8,665 nt of DNA. Origin: Rikenella microfusus (GTDB lineage: Bacteria; Bacteroidota; Bacteroidia; Bacteroidales; SZUA-534). Made by a program: the position numbers and the translations under genes. Below are positions 1 to 7,855 of this stretch, one piece after another (the first letter of the stretch is position 1; each line of letters begins with the position of its first letter). The notes under the pieces are model-generated. The model ran no database searches. It had not been told where the DNA came from and worked only from the letters and a program-made list of their open reading frames with translations. The stretch is from NCBI GenBank assembly GCA_020719105.1, contig DYQV01000093.1:1-8665 (forward strand), written 5' to 3'.

Positions 1-75
1 TGGTCAAGAGGTATTTATCAGTTAACTGAATTTTATGATTCAGAACAGGAAATATACCAAATTATTAAAAACTAA
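1..75 (+). CDS. C-terminal end of an unidentified protein (5' truncated by window edge)
   Basis: Reading from base 1 gives 24 sense codons and a TAA stop at 73-75. The visible tail is polar and rich in Tyr, Glu and Ile (it ends YQIIKN). No motif can be recognised in so short a piece, so no function is proposed. That it is a real coding end is supported by the strong hairpin terminator that begins five bases after the stop. The following gene starts 199 bp further on and is probably transcribed separately. Confidence 0.6.
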   Translation, partial: WSRGIYQLTEFYDSEQEIYQIIKN

Positions 76-80
76 AACAT

Positions 81-103
81 AAAGCCCCTCCGGGGGCTTT
101 TTT
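81..103 (+). terminator. Rho-independent terminator after the first gene
   Basis: AAAGCCCC (81-88) pairs perfectly with GGGGCTTT (93-100) around a TCCG tetraloop, and the T run continues to base 103. It lies just after the stop at 73-75, so it should end that transcript and insulate the aminotransferase gene. Confidence 0.85.
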
Positions 104-274
104 ATTTCTATGTATGCCTATATAAACGCAATAAACGGGCAACTTTCAAATTGTAAGCAAACATAAGATTTTACTTAATAAAAATGCTGTTATTAAATAT
201 ACCTCTGTCCCTGTTTCCTTCGTTTGAATTTCCTTATAATTGCAGCAAATTAGAATAAAAGAAAAACACCGTGT

Positions 275-1600
275 ATGAGTAAAACTCCTATCGATTACCA
301 AAAGGTTTCTAAGGCTATTAATCAATCAAACATTCCTGATTTAGGGCTTGCTACCATTCGGGAAATTGTTCGGCTGGTAAATACGCTGGAAGAAGATACC
401 GGGGAAAAATTTATTCGCATGGAAATGGGTGTGCCCGGTATTAAACCGCCCGATGTAGGAACTTTAGCAGAAATTGAAGCCCTTACCAATGGAGTAGCTG
501 CCATTTATCCGATGCTCGATGGAATTCCTTCCATTAAAGAAGAAACGTCGAAATTTGTAAAAAACTTTATGAATATTGATGTGAGTCCAGTAGGTTGTGT
601 TCCTACGGTTGGTTCAATGCAGGGCGGTTACGCTACCTTTATGCTGGTAAGCAATCTCGATCCGAAAAGGGATACTGCCCTGTTTATCGATCCGGGATTT
701 TCAGTTCAGAAAACACAGTTCAAAGTAATGGGACACAAATACACCCATTTTGATGTGTATATTTATAGAGGTTCAAAGCTGCGAGCTAAATTGGAGGAAA
801 TTGTTAGTAAAGGAAACATCAATTCAATTATCTATTCCAATCCAAACAACCCATCATGGATATGCTTTACCGAGGAAGAATTAAAAATTATTGGCGATAT
901 AGCCAATAAATATGACCTTATTGTATTGGAAGATTTGGCCTACTTTGCCATGGATTTCCGCAATGATCTTTCAAAACCGGGAGAACCACCTTACCAGCCC
1001 ACTGTTGCAAACTATACCAACAATTATATTTTACTAATTTCCAGTTCAAAGGCATTTAGCAATGCCGGACAACGCATTGGTATGCTGTGCATATCAAATA
1101 CCCTGTATTGCCGCGAATATCCAAATTTATTGGAACGTTTTGGAATAGCAAGTCTTGGGTATGTGCTCATTCAACGGCTAATCTATGCTTTTAGTAGCGG
1201 GGTTTGCCATTCGGCACAATACGGTTTAGCAGCCATGTTCAAAGCAGCTAACGAAGGCAAATTCAATTTTGTTGAAACCGTGAGGGAATACGGTGAAAAA
1301 GCTGCCATAATGAAACGCATTTTTCTTGAAAATGGATTTAACTTAGTTTACGATAAAGACAATGACCAAGAATTGGCTGATGGTTTTTATTTCACCATTT
1401 CGTACCCTGGTATGCAAAGTGGCGATTTAATTAAAAACCTATTGTATTATGGAATCAGTGCTATTGGGCTAATAACCTGTGGAAGCGACCGGACAGAAGG
1501 GTTGAGAGCCTGCGTTAGTCAAGTTAAACATACCCAGTTTTTGGATCTTGAAAAAAGAGTTAAACAATTCAATCATGATTTTAAAATAGATAAAGAATAA
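275..1600 (+). CDS. PLP-dependent class I/II aminotransferase
   Basis: A 441-residue fold-type I aminotransferase, probably cytoplasmic, expected to move an amino group between an amino acid and a 2-oxoacid. The fold-type I landmarks are visible in order: the phosphate-binding TVGSMQGG loop (111-118), SNPNNPS (188-194), which holds the conserved Asn-Pro of the family, the LEDLAY segment with Asp220 for the pyridine nitrogen and Tyr223, Lys259 in SSSKAFS as the Schiff-base lysine, Arg267 in GQRIG for the phosphate, and Arg411 in EGLRAC as the likely substrate-carboxylate arginine. The length fits the family. The ATG at 275 is preceded by A-rich sequence and no Shine-Dalgarno motif, usual in Bacteroidota. 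Substrate cannot be read from the sequence. The oxidoreductase operon that follows on the same strand suggests its 2-oxoacid product may feed that enzyme, but the 201-bp gap leaves co-transcription open. Confidence 0.93.
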   Translation: MSKTPIDYQKVSKAINQSNIPDLGLATIREIVRLVNTLEEDTGEKFIRMEMGVPGIKPPDVGTLAEIEALTNGVAAIYPMLDGIPSIKEETSKFVKNFMNIDVSPVGCVPTVGSMQGGYATFMLVSNLDPKRDTALFIDPGFSVQKTQFKVMGHKYTHFDVYIYRGSKLRAKLEEIVSKGNINSIIYSNPNNPSWICFTEEELKIIGDIANKYDLIVLEDLAYFAMDFRNDLSKPGEPPYQPTVANYTNNYILLISSSKAFSNAGQRIGMLCISNTLYCREYPNLLERFGIASLGYVLIQRLIYAFSSGVCHSAQYGLAAMFKAANEGKFNFVETVREYGEKAAIMKRIFLENGFNLVYDKDNDQELADGFYFTISYPGMQSGDLIKNLLYYGISAIGLITCGSDRTEGLRACVSQVKHTQFLDLEKRVKQFNHDFKIDKE

Positions 1601-1649
1601 TTTTTACATTTAATTATAATTAGAAAGCATTCAAAAAAAAACAAAAATT

Positions 1650-1762
1650 GCCACAGATTCACAGATAAAAAAATCAAATAGAGATTCTTAGTCATGATAT
1701 TTGAAAAGTAATATCCGAACCGATTCGACTATTTAAACAAAACTAATCGGTGAATACGTGGC
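1650..1762. repeat. Imperfect inverted repeat, about 113 bp, possible dispersed intergenic element
   Basis: The left arm at 1650-1667 (GCCACAGATTCACAGATA) and the reverse complement of the right arm at 1745-1762 (GCCACGTATTCACCGATT) agree at 14 of 18 positions. The 77 bp between them are AT-rich and non-coding. The arms resemble, from memory, short repeats scattered between genes of many environmental bacteria; no search was possible. The element fills most of the gap between the aminotransferase and the ferredoxin-subunit gene, so it could affect read-through or form mRNA structure. Confidence 0.5.
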
Positions 1763-1801
1763 TAAAAATATAAAAGTCAACAATTTATTAAAACTATAAC
1801 T

Positions 1802-2026
1802 ATGGCAAAAGTGAGAGGAGCTATTGATGTTGATAAGGAATTATGCAAGGGATGCGGAGTTTGCATCACTGCCTGTCCTACCCATGTAATTGAATTAGCC
1901 AAACAAGTGAACGGAAAAGGCTACAACTATGCGTACATGGAAAATCCTGAAGCTTGTATTGGATGTACCAATTGTGCCATGGTTTGTCCGGATAGCGTTA
2001 TCACTGTTTATAAGATTACTATTTAA
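1802..2026 (+). CDS. 2-oxoacid:ferredoxin oxidoreductase, delta (two [4Fe-4S] ferredoxin) subunit
   Basis: A 74-residue bacterial-type ferredoxin with two complete CxxCxxCxxxCP motifs: Cys15, 18, 21 and 25 (Pro26), and Cys52, 55, 58 and 62 (Pro63). Each group of four can ligate one [4Fe-4S] cluster. As first gene of a delta-alpha-beta-gamma cluster it matches the KorD/VorD subunit, which carries electrons from the catalytic beta subunit to external ferredoxin. There is no signal peptide, so it should be cytoplasmic. The ATG at 1802 has only A/T-rich sequence upstream and the alpha gene follows after 27 bp, consistent with one transcript. A free-standing ferredoxin would look the same in sequence; the assignment as a subunit rests on context. 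Confidence 0.9.
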   Translation: MAKVRGAIDVDKELCKGCGVCITACPTHVIELAKQVNGKGYNYAYMENPEACIGCTNCAMVCPDSVITVYKITI

Positions 2027-2053
2027 TTTTAAGCTATTAAAAATAGAATACTA

Positions 2054-3142
2054 ATGGGTGAATTAAAATTAATGAAAGGGAATGAAGCAATTGCTGAAGC
2101 TGCTATGCGGTGCGGTTGCGATGGATATTTTGGATACCCAATTACCCCACAGTCGGAAATTATGGAAACCCTGATGCTGGCAAAACCTTGGGAAACCACC
2201 GGAATGGTAGTCCTACAGGCTGAAAGCGAGGTGGCTTCTATTAATATGCTTTATGGTGGAGCCTCCTGTGGCAAGAAAGTTATGACTTCCTCATCGAGCC
2301 CCGGTATCAGCTTAATGCTCGAAGGTATTTCCTATCTGGCTGGAGCCGAATTGCCTTGCCTAATTGTAAATGTGGTACGCGGCGGTCCGGGCTTAGGAAC
2401 TATTCAACCATCACAAGCTGACTATTTTCAAACTACCAAAGGGGGTGGCCATGGCGATTATCAGGTTATAGCCCTTGCTCCTGCCTCAGTTCAGGAAATG
2501 AATGACTTTGTTGGATTGGGTTTCGATTTAGCATTCAAATACCGCATTCCTTCGTTAATACTGACCGACGGTGTGATTGGACAAATGATGGAAAAAGTGA
2601 TAGTAGCCGAATCTAAACCCCGCTGGACAGATGCCGAAATTAAAAAAATCAGCGGCACTTGGGCTACTACTGGTAAAACAAAAGATAGGGAGCGTCACGT
2701 TATAACCTCATTGAATTTAGAATCGGAAAAACAAGAAATACACAATCACCATTTACAAGCAAAATATCGCGAAATTGAAGTGAACGAAGTGCGTTTTGAA
2801 GAGTTCCAAACCAAAGATGCAGAGTATCTATATGTAGCCTATGGCTCATCAGCCCGTATTTGCCAAAAATCGGTTCAACTGGCTCGGGCAAAAGGAATAA
2901 AAGTAGGCTTATTACGGCCTATTACCGTGTGGCCCTATCCAACAGTGCGACTATCAGAACTTGCAAATCAGGTAAAAGGCATGCTAGCCGTTGAAATGAG
3001 CGCCGGGCAAATGGTTTATGATGTTCGTTTAGCAGCAAACGGGAAAATTCCGGTAAGTCATTTTGGACGATATGGAGGAGTAATACCTTCACCGGATGAA
3101 GTGTTAGTGGCTATGGAAAAATTTATCAAGGAAGGAAAATAA
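2054..3142 (+). CDS. vorB: 2-oxoacid:ferredoxin oxidoreductase, alpha subunit (VorB/KorA type)
   Basis: A 362-residue alpha subunit carrying the pyrimidine-binding domain of the pyruvate:ferredoxin oxidoreductase superfamily. Visible signatures are the N-terminal KLMKGNEAIAEAA, GYPITPQSE (27-35), the QAESEVAS segment (55-62) that should hold the Glu activating the TPP aminopyrimidine, TSSSSPG (78-84) and RGGPGLGT (109-116). The C-terminal third, from about residue 255, fits the second PFOR domain (VAYGSSARI, LLRPITVWPYP). With the beta subunit it oxidatively decarboxylates a 2-oxoacid to acyl-CoA plus CO2, reducing ferredoxin. The sequence style is that of proteins named VorB (3-methyl-2-oxobutanoate specific), but homologues are also called KorA (2-oxoglutarate), and substrate cannot be settled here. 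The start at 2054 is preferred over Met7 because the usual family N terminus precedes KLMKG. Only 2 bp separate it from the beta gene. Confidence 0.92.
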   Translation: MGELKLMKGNEAIAEAAMRCGCDGYFGYPITPQSEIMETLMLAKPWETTGMVVLQAESEVASINMLYGGASCGKKVMTSSSSPGISLMLEGISYLAGAELPCLIVNVVRGGPGLGTIQPSQADYFQTTKGGGHGDYQVIALAPASVQEMNDFVGLGFDLAFKYRIPSLILTDGVIGQMMEKVIVAESKPRWTDAEIKKISGTWATTGKTKDRERHVITSLNLESEKQEIHNHHLQAKYREIEVNEVRFEEFQTKDAEYLYVAYGSSARICQKSVQLARAKGIKVGLLRPITVWPYPTVRLSELANQVKGMLAVEMSAGQMVYDVRLAANGKIPVSHFGRYGGVIPSPDEVLVAMEKFIKEGK

Positions 3143-3144
3143 TT

Positions 3145-3954
3145 ATGGCAGCTATTGAAATTAAAGACATTATAAAGAAGGAAAATCTGGTTTACGGAAA
3201 AACCAAAATCCTTACCGATAACATAATGCATTACTGCCCGGGCTGCAGTCATGGCGTTATCCATAAAATAGTAGCAGAGGTTATTGAGGAATTAGGCATT
3301 CAGGAAAAAACCATAGGCGTTTCACCTGTTGGATGCTCGGTTTTGGCATACAATTATTTAGATATTGACTGGCAGCAGGCCGCACACGGAAGAGCCCCAG
3401 CATTAGCTACGGCTACCAAACGACTATTGCCCGACCATTATGTATTTACCTATCAAGGTGACGGAGATTTGGCATCCATCGGCACAGCTGAAATATTACA
3501 CGCTTGCAACCGGGGTGAAAACATTACGGTAATTTTTGTTAACAATGCTATTTATGGAATGACCGGCGGACAAATGGCTCCAACAACTTTGATGGGAATG
3601 GCAACGGCAACCAGTCCTTATGGCCGGGAAGCTGCCCTGCATGGATATCCATTGAAGATAACTGAGTTAATTGCCCAACTACCCGGTGTGGCTTATGTTA
3701 CCCGCCAGAGTGTTCAAACACCGGCCGCCGTGCGAAAAGCTAAAAAAGCCATCAAAAAAGGTTTCGAAAACCAGGATAAAAAGATAGGCACTTCGTTCAT
3801 TGAAATAGTCTCTACTTGTTCTTCAGGATGGAAACTTTCACCTGTTGATTCGAACCGTTGGATGGAAGAACACATGTTTAAGTTTTATCCTCTAGGTGAC
3901 TTAAAAGATTCAGAAAGGAACAGTGAAGAAGAATATAAAAAATACATTGAATAA
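3145..3954 (+). CDS. 2-oxoacid:ferredoxin oxidoreductase, beta (TPP-binding) subunit
   Basis: A 269-residue catalytic subunit. The TPP/Mg2+ motif is clear: GDGD (105-108) followed by NN at 133-134. Four cysteines match those that hold the proximal [4Fe-4S] cluster in this family: Cys31 and Cys34 in CPGCSHG, Cys64 in PVGCSV and Cys225 in STCSSGW. The enzyme should therefore pass electrons from the TPP intermediate through its own cluster to the ferredoxin subunit. The ATG lies 2 bp after the alpha stop, and a purine-rich AGGAAGGAAA stretch at the end of the alpha gene could act as a ribosome binding site, so translation is probably coupled. The C-terminal 40 residues are charged and likely variable. 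Subunit identity is firm; the preferred 2-oxoacid is not. Confidence 0.93.
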   Translation: MAAIEIKDIIKKENLVYGKTKILTDNIMHYCPGCSHGVIHKIVAEVIEELGIQEKTIGVSPVGCSVLAYNYLDIDWQQAAHGRAPALATATKRLLPDHYVFTYQGDGDLASIGTAEILHACNRGENITVIFVNNAIYGMTGGQMAPTTLMGMATATSPYGREAALHGYPLKITELIAQLPGVAYVTRQSVQTPAAVRKAKKAIKKGFENQDKKIGTSFIEIVSTCSSGWKLSPVDSNRWMEEHMFKFYPLGDLKDSERNSEEEYKKYIE

Positions 3955-3972
3955 CACCTAAAGCCAAATACT

Positions 3973-4521
3973 ATGACTGAAGAAATTATAATTGCCGGTT
4001 TTGGAGGACAAGGAGTACTCTCCATGGGAAAAATATTGGCCTATTCAGGTGTAATGCAAAACCAAGAAGTTACCTGGATGCCCTCGTATGGTCCAGAAAT
4101 GAGAGGTGGAACAGCCAACGTTACTGTTATAGTTAGCGATGAGCGAATTAGTTCACCCATTGTTCATCAGTACGATACAGCCATCATTCTTAATCAACAA
4201 TCGATGGATAAGTTTGAAAAAACTGTAAAAACAGGAGGTATTCTATTATTCGACCCAAATGGCATAACGCATCCCCCTAAAAGAACCGATATTAAGATTT
4301 TTGCTATTGATGGTGTTGAAGAAGCTACCCGAATGGGAAATCCTAAAACATTCAACATGATAGTATTGGGTGCCTACCTTAAAATAAAACCCGTAGTTAA
4401 AACTGAAAATGTTGAAAAAGGACTCCGAAAATCATTGCCCGAAAGGCATCACAAATTAATACCCATGAATATTGATGCCATTAAACTAGGCATGGAAAAG
4501 GTTAAAGAATTTTCATTGTAA
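3973..4521 (+). CDS. 2-oxoacid:ferredoxin oxidoreductase, gamma subunit
   Basis: A 182-residue protein of the POR gamma family (KorC/VorC-like). Hallmarks are the N-terminal glycine-rich loop AGFGGQGVLSMGK (residues 8-20) and the SYGPEMRGGTANVTV stretch (38-52), both typical of this subunit and of the matching domain in single-chain pyruvate:ferredoxin oxidoreductases. In related enzymes this domain helps cover the CoA-binding side of the active site. It is the last gene of the delta-alpha-beta-gamma operon, 18 bp after the beta gene, and its stop codon runs directly into a strong terminator. All four subunits are intact, so the complex should be functional. Confidence 0.92.
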   Translation: MTEEIIIAGFGGQGVLSMGKILAYSGVMQNQEVTWMPSYGPEMRGGTANVTVIVSDERISSPIVHQYDTAIILNQQSMDKFEKTVKTGGILLFDPNGITHPPKRTDIKIFAIDGVEEATRMGNPKTFNMIVLGAYLKIKPVVKTENVEKGLRKSLPERHHKLIPMNIDAIKLGMEKVKEFSL

Positions 4522-4550
4522 AAAAAACCGGGTCGGCCCGGTTTTTTTTT
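4521..4550 (+). terminator. Rho-independent terminator closing the oxidoreductase operon
   Basis: A7-CCGGG (4521-4532) pairs with CCCGG-T7 (4537-4548) around a TCGG loop, a possible 12-bp stem, and the T run reaches 4550. Its first base is the final A of the gamma stop codon (4519-4521). Flanking A and T tracts mean it could work in both directions, but only the plus strand has a gene reading into it. Confidence 0.9.
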
Positions 4551-4624
4551 AATTTCTCCCTATAATACTCTTTTCTTTTGCAATAAATACTTTATATTGC
4601 ATAAAACTTATCGTACTTAATAGT

Positions 4625-7600
4625 ATGCGTTATACTTTTCTTTTTTTGATTCTTTTAGCTACATCTGGTTATAAATCAGAAGCTCAACTAAAGCCTTATT
4701 TATTAGACGATAAAAAAAATCTCTCTCAATTCAATTACGACCGCTGGACCACTGAAAATGGATTACCGACCAATTCATTATTACATATTTATCAATCTTC
4801 CGACGGATACTTATGGCTTAGCAGTTATGGCGGAATCATTCGGTTCGACGGAAACCGCTTTACTATTTTTAACAAAAAAAATATCCCCGACCTTGAAAAT
4901 AATTCCATTGGTCGAATTGGAGAAGATCTTCAGGGAAACATTTGGTTTACTACCCAAGGGAATGGATTGGTTTCGTACAAAAATGGTTCCTTTCATTCGT
5001 ATGGTAAAGAAGAGGGTTTTCTTCACTTATACCGGGCCCTTTACATTGATAAGCAAAATACTGTTTATAGTGCTTCATCTGAAAAAGGTTGGTTCCTTTT
5101 TAAAAACGGACAATTTACACTTATCGATTACCCCAGCTCCTTAGCAAGTATTGAAGTACGCTCCATAGTTGAAGGCCCAAATGGTGAAATATATTTTGGA
5201 ACATTAGGCGAGGGTTTATTTAAATACGAACATGGTAAATTAACTCACATTCCTATTAATAACTCCTTACCTATTCAATGGATTTATAGCTTGTATTTTA
5301 CCAATGAAAAAATGCTTCTTATAGGCACTAGCGAGGGGTTGTTTCAGTATAACGGCGAGAGTTTTTCGATGCTACCCATGGGAACAGTTGCTACAATAAA
5401 TGTAATTACAGAAGATATTAATGGCTCCATTTGGCTTGGCACCAACAACGGTATTGTACGTTTAAAAAATAGGGAAAATTCTAATTTTTCAAACGAGGTA
5501 TCAATTTGTTTGCCAAACAGCTTTATAAATGACTTAATTTTTGATTTAGAAGGGAATCTTTGGCTTACCAATTATAAAGATGGCTTAACCCGTGTTAAAG
5601 ATGGGAAATTTACCAATTATAATCTGGAAACCGGTTTGCTGGGAAAAGCAGTAAATTCAATTTGTGAAATAGGCCCTCAGAAATTTCTATTAGCTTTCGA
5701 CAATGGACAATTAAACTGCATCAATAATGGAGAAGTGTTTCCCTATAAAACAAAAACTTCTTTATCAGGAAAAAGGGTTCGACACATTTATAAAGACAGT
5801 AAATCAAACATCTGGTTCAGCACTTACGATGGCCTTCTAAAAAGAACTCCCCAAGGAAAAGAATTTTTTTACCACCCGAATAATGGATTCCCTGCATCAA
5901 AAATACGAATTACCTACGAGGACTCAAAGGGAAATATTTGGGTAGGAACAAGAAACAATGGATTGATAAAAATTAAACCCGACGGAACCGTTCAGGTTAT
6001 TGATGTGTCCAGCGGATTAAGTTCTATGCTCATCATGTCGATTGATGAAGATTTTGAAGGAAGGCTTTTAGTGGGTACGAACGATGGTGGTTTGAACATT
6101 ATAATTAACGATAAGGTAGTTGATGTTTGGAACAAAAAAAGGGGGTTGCCCAGCGATATTGTTTTTAACGTACATCAAAGCAAGGACAGTTCAATATGGA
6201 TTGCTATGAATGGAGGTTTAGCATGCATCCGCCATCAAAAAGTTTACACATTATCCACTGCTAATGGGCTTGCCGATGACACTCCATTTGACATTGTTGA
6301 GGATGAATCAGGAAATTTCTGGTTGCCTTGCATCGCAGGTATTATGAAAATTAACAGTGCTTCGTTGCACCAATTCATTCAAGGAAAACCAAATTCGTAC
6401 GAAATCTATTTATACAACCGAAAGGATGGAATGCATCAGGAAGAATGCAATGCTACCAGTCAATCAATAAGAGCCAGCAATGGCAGTCTTTTATTCCCAA
6501 CCATTGATGGAATAACGCAAATAAGTCCGGCAATAACACAAATTAATACCCTTAAACCCAATGTGGTTATTGAAACGTTAACCATTAACAACCAATTGGC
6601 AAATTTATTCGAACCCATATTAATCCGTCCGGGTAAAAATAGGTTAACGTTTGAGTTTACGGCATTAAGTTTACATGAACCGCAAAAAAACAATTTCAGA
6701 TACCAACTCATTGGTTATGAAGATGACTGGACTAATTCCGGGAATATACGTACGGTGTCCTATACCAACCTTCCTCCGGGTTATTATACTTTTAAAGTAA
6801 TTGCCTCAAACAACGACGGTATATGGAATGATAAAGGTGATATGCTTTCTTTCCGCATAAAACCTCTGTTTGTACAAACCCGTTTGTTTTATTTTTTGCT
6901 CCTTTTAGTTGTATTTGCTATAGTTTATTCAATTTACATATATCGGATTAACCAATTAAAACGACAGCAAAGGAATCTTGAAGAAACGGTAAAACGGCGC
7001 ACTATTGAAATTACACTTAAAAACAAAGAACTACAGGAACAAAAATACGAGATTCAAAGCCAAGCAGAAAAGTTAGCTGAACAAAAATCAGAATTGGAGA
7101 AAATAAATGCCGATAAAGACAAAATGTTTTCCATCATAGCCCATGATTTGAGAAGTCCCATGGGAAATTTCAAAAGCATGCTCGAGAGTCTGACCAATTC
7201 TCCGAAACTTTATGACGAAAACAGCCGTCGTAAAATACTTTTAGCACTTACCGAAATAGCCAAAAACACCTTCGACTTGCTCGAAAATCTATTAAACTGG
7301 TCAAAATCAAAAATGGGGGTTATGGCTTTTGAACCCGATATATTACTTATAACACCTCTATTACAGGAAATTATCAACCTTTCGAAACCCATAGCCGACA
7401 AGAAAAATATATCCATTACCAACACCATTGATACAAATCTTTCCGTTTACGCCGATCAGAATATGGTGAAAACGATATTCAGAAATCTACTGATGAATGC
7501 CATTAAATTTACCGGCGATAATGGAAGGATTGAAATATATGTAAAATCACTTGAAGATTTTTATGAATTTTATATTAAAGACAATGGAGTGGGTATGAGC

Positions 7601-7795
7601 CCCGAAGTTCAAAATAATCTGTTTTCCAGCCAAAACATGCACAGTTCCTCGGGAACTCATCATGAAAAAGGAAGCGGACTGGGATTGATACTTTGCAAGG
7701 AATTTGTTGAACTAAATGGAGGTATCATTCGGGTTGAAAGCATTCTAAACAACGGCAGCGTGTTTGTGTTTACCCTTAAAGCAAATCCTGCTTAA
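4625..7795 (+). CDS. Membrane sensor histidine kinase with two-component propeller repeats and Y_Y_Y domain
   Basis: A 1056-residue sensor kinase. Residues 1-20 look like a signal peptide (cleavage near SEA-Q). The periplasmic part has 14 repeats spaced about 40 residues apart with the pattern G-x-(I/L)W(L/F/V)-x-T-x-x-GL (for example near 61, 104, 187, 267, 310, 394, 436, 479, 522, 563), weaker near 147, 230, 353 and 620; this suits two seven-bladed propellers. A Y_Y_Y domain spans about 690-745 (YEDDW, LPPGYYTFKV). One transmembrane helix (about 753-773) and a coiled coil (775-835) lead to the kinase core: H-box with His840 in AHDLRSP, N-box around 954-962, DNGVGM (986-991) and GSGLGL (1016-1021). 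It ends there, with no receiver or AraC domain, so it must phosphorylate a separate regulator. It is its own unit after the terminator at 4521-4550. The ligand is unknown. Confidence 0.93.
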   Translation: MRYTFLFLILLATSGYKSEAQLKPYLLDDKKNLSQFNYDRWTTENGLPTNSLLHIYQSSDGYLWLSSYGGIIRFDGNRFTIFNKKNIPDLENNSIGRIGEDLQGNIWFTTQGNGLVSYKNGSFHSYGKEEGFLHLYRALYIDKQNTVYSASSEKGWFLFKNGQFTLIDYPSSLASIEVRSIVEGPNGEIYFGTLGEGLFKYEHGKLTHIPINNSLPIQWIYSLYFTNEKMLLIGTSEGLFQYNGESFSMLPMGTVATINVITEDINGSIWLGTNNGIVRLKNRENSNFSNEVSICLPNSFINDLIFDLEGNLWLTNYKDGLTRVKDGKFTNYNLETGLLGKAVNSICEIGPQKFLLAFDNGQLNCINNGEVFPYKTKTSLSGKRVRHIYKDSKSNIWFSTYDGLLKRTPQGKEFFYHPNNGFPASKIRITYEDSKGNIWVGTRNNGLIKIKPDGTVQVIDVSSGLSSMLIMSIDEDFEGRLLVGTNDGGLNIIINDKVVDVWNKKRGLPSDIVFNVHQSKDSSIWIAMNGGLACIRHQKVYTLSTANGLADDTPFDIVEDESGNFWLPCIAGIMKINSASLHQFIQGKPNSYEIYLYNRKDGMHQEECNATSQSIRASNGSLLFPTIDGITQISPAITQINTLKPNVVIETLTINNQLANLFEPILIRPGKNRLTFEFTALSLHEPQKNNFRYQLIGYEDDWTNSGNIRTVSYTNLPPGYYTFKVIASNNDGIWNDKGDMLSFRIKPLFVQTRLFYFLLLLVVFAIVYSIYIYRINQLKRQQRNLEETVKRRTIEITLKNKELQEQKYEIQSQAEKLAEQKSELEKINADKDKMFSIIAHDLRSPMGNFKSMLESLTNSPKLYDENSRRKILLALTEIAKNTFDLLENLLNWSKSKMGVMAFEPDILLITPLLQEIINLSKPIADKKNISITNTIDTNLSVYADQNMVKTIFRNLLMNAIKFTGDNGRIEIYVKSLEDFYEFYIKDNGVGMSPEVQNNLFSSQNMHSSSGTHHEKGSGLGLILCKEFVELNGGIIRVESILNNGSVFVFTLKANPA

Positions 7796-7855
7796 ATAGG
7801 TGATTCATCAAAACTCAATTTACCACGTTTATTGTTGATGGTATGTTGTCGTGCT

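Noticed and set aside
214..235. Direct repeat TTTCCTT at 214-220 and 229-235 upstream of the aminotransferase
   Set aside because: Seven AT/CT-rich bases repeated twice in a low-complexity leader could be chance; no regulator is known to suggest.
235..242. TATAATTG as a -7 promoter box for the aminotransferase
   Set aside because: It has one mismatch to TAnnTTTG and no TTG element at suitable spacing; the promoter cannot be placed with confidence.
104..274. Possible riboswitch or RNA leader before the aminotransferase
   Set aside because: No stable paired structure, conserved riboswitch motif or terminator-like hairpin is visible in this AT-rich gap.
1738..1745. A TAnnTTTG match on the minus strand (TAGTTTTG)
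   Set aside because: It points toward the 3' end of the aminotransferase with no minus-strand gene to serve; one such match is expected by chance in AT-rich DNA.
4758..5144. A 128-codon plus-strand frame inside the kinase gene
   Set aside because: It overlaps, in another frame, the well-supported propeller repeats of the sensor kinase and has no recognisable motif or separate start signal.
7821..7843. TACCA...TGGTA hairpin between the convergent kinase and toxin genes as a shared terminator
   Set aside because: The stem is only 5 bp with a 13-base loop and there is no T tract on either strand.
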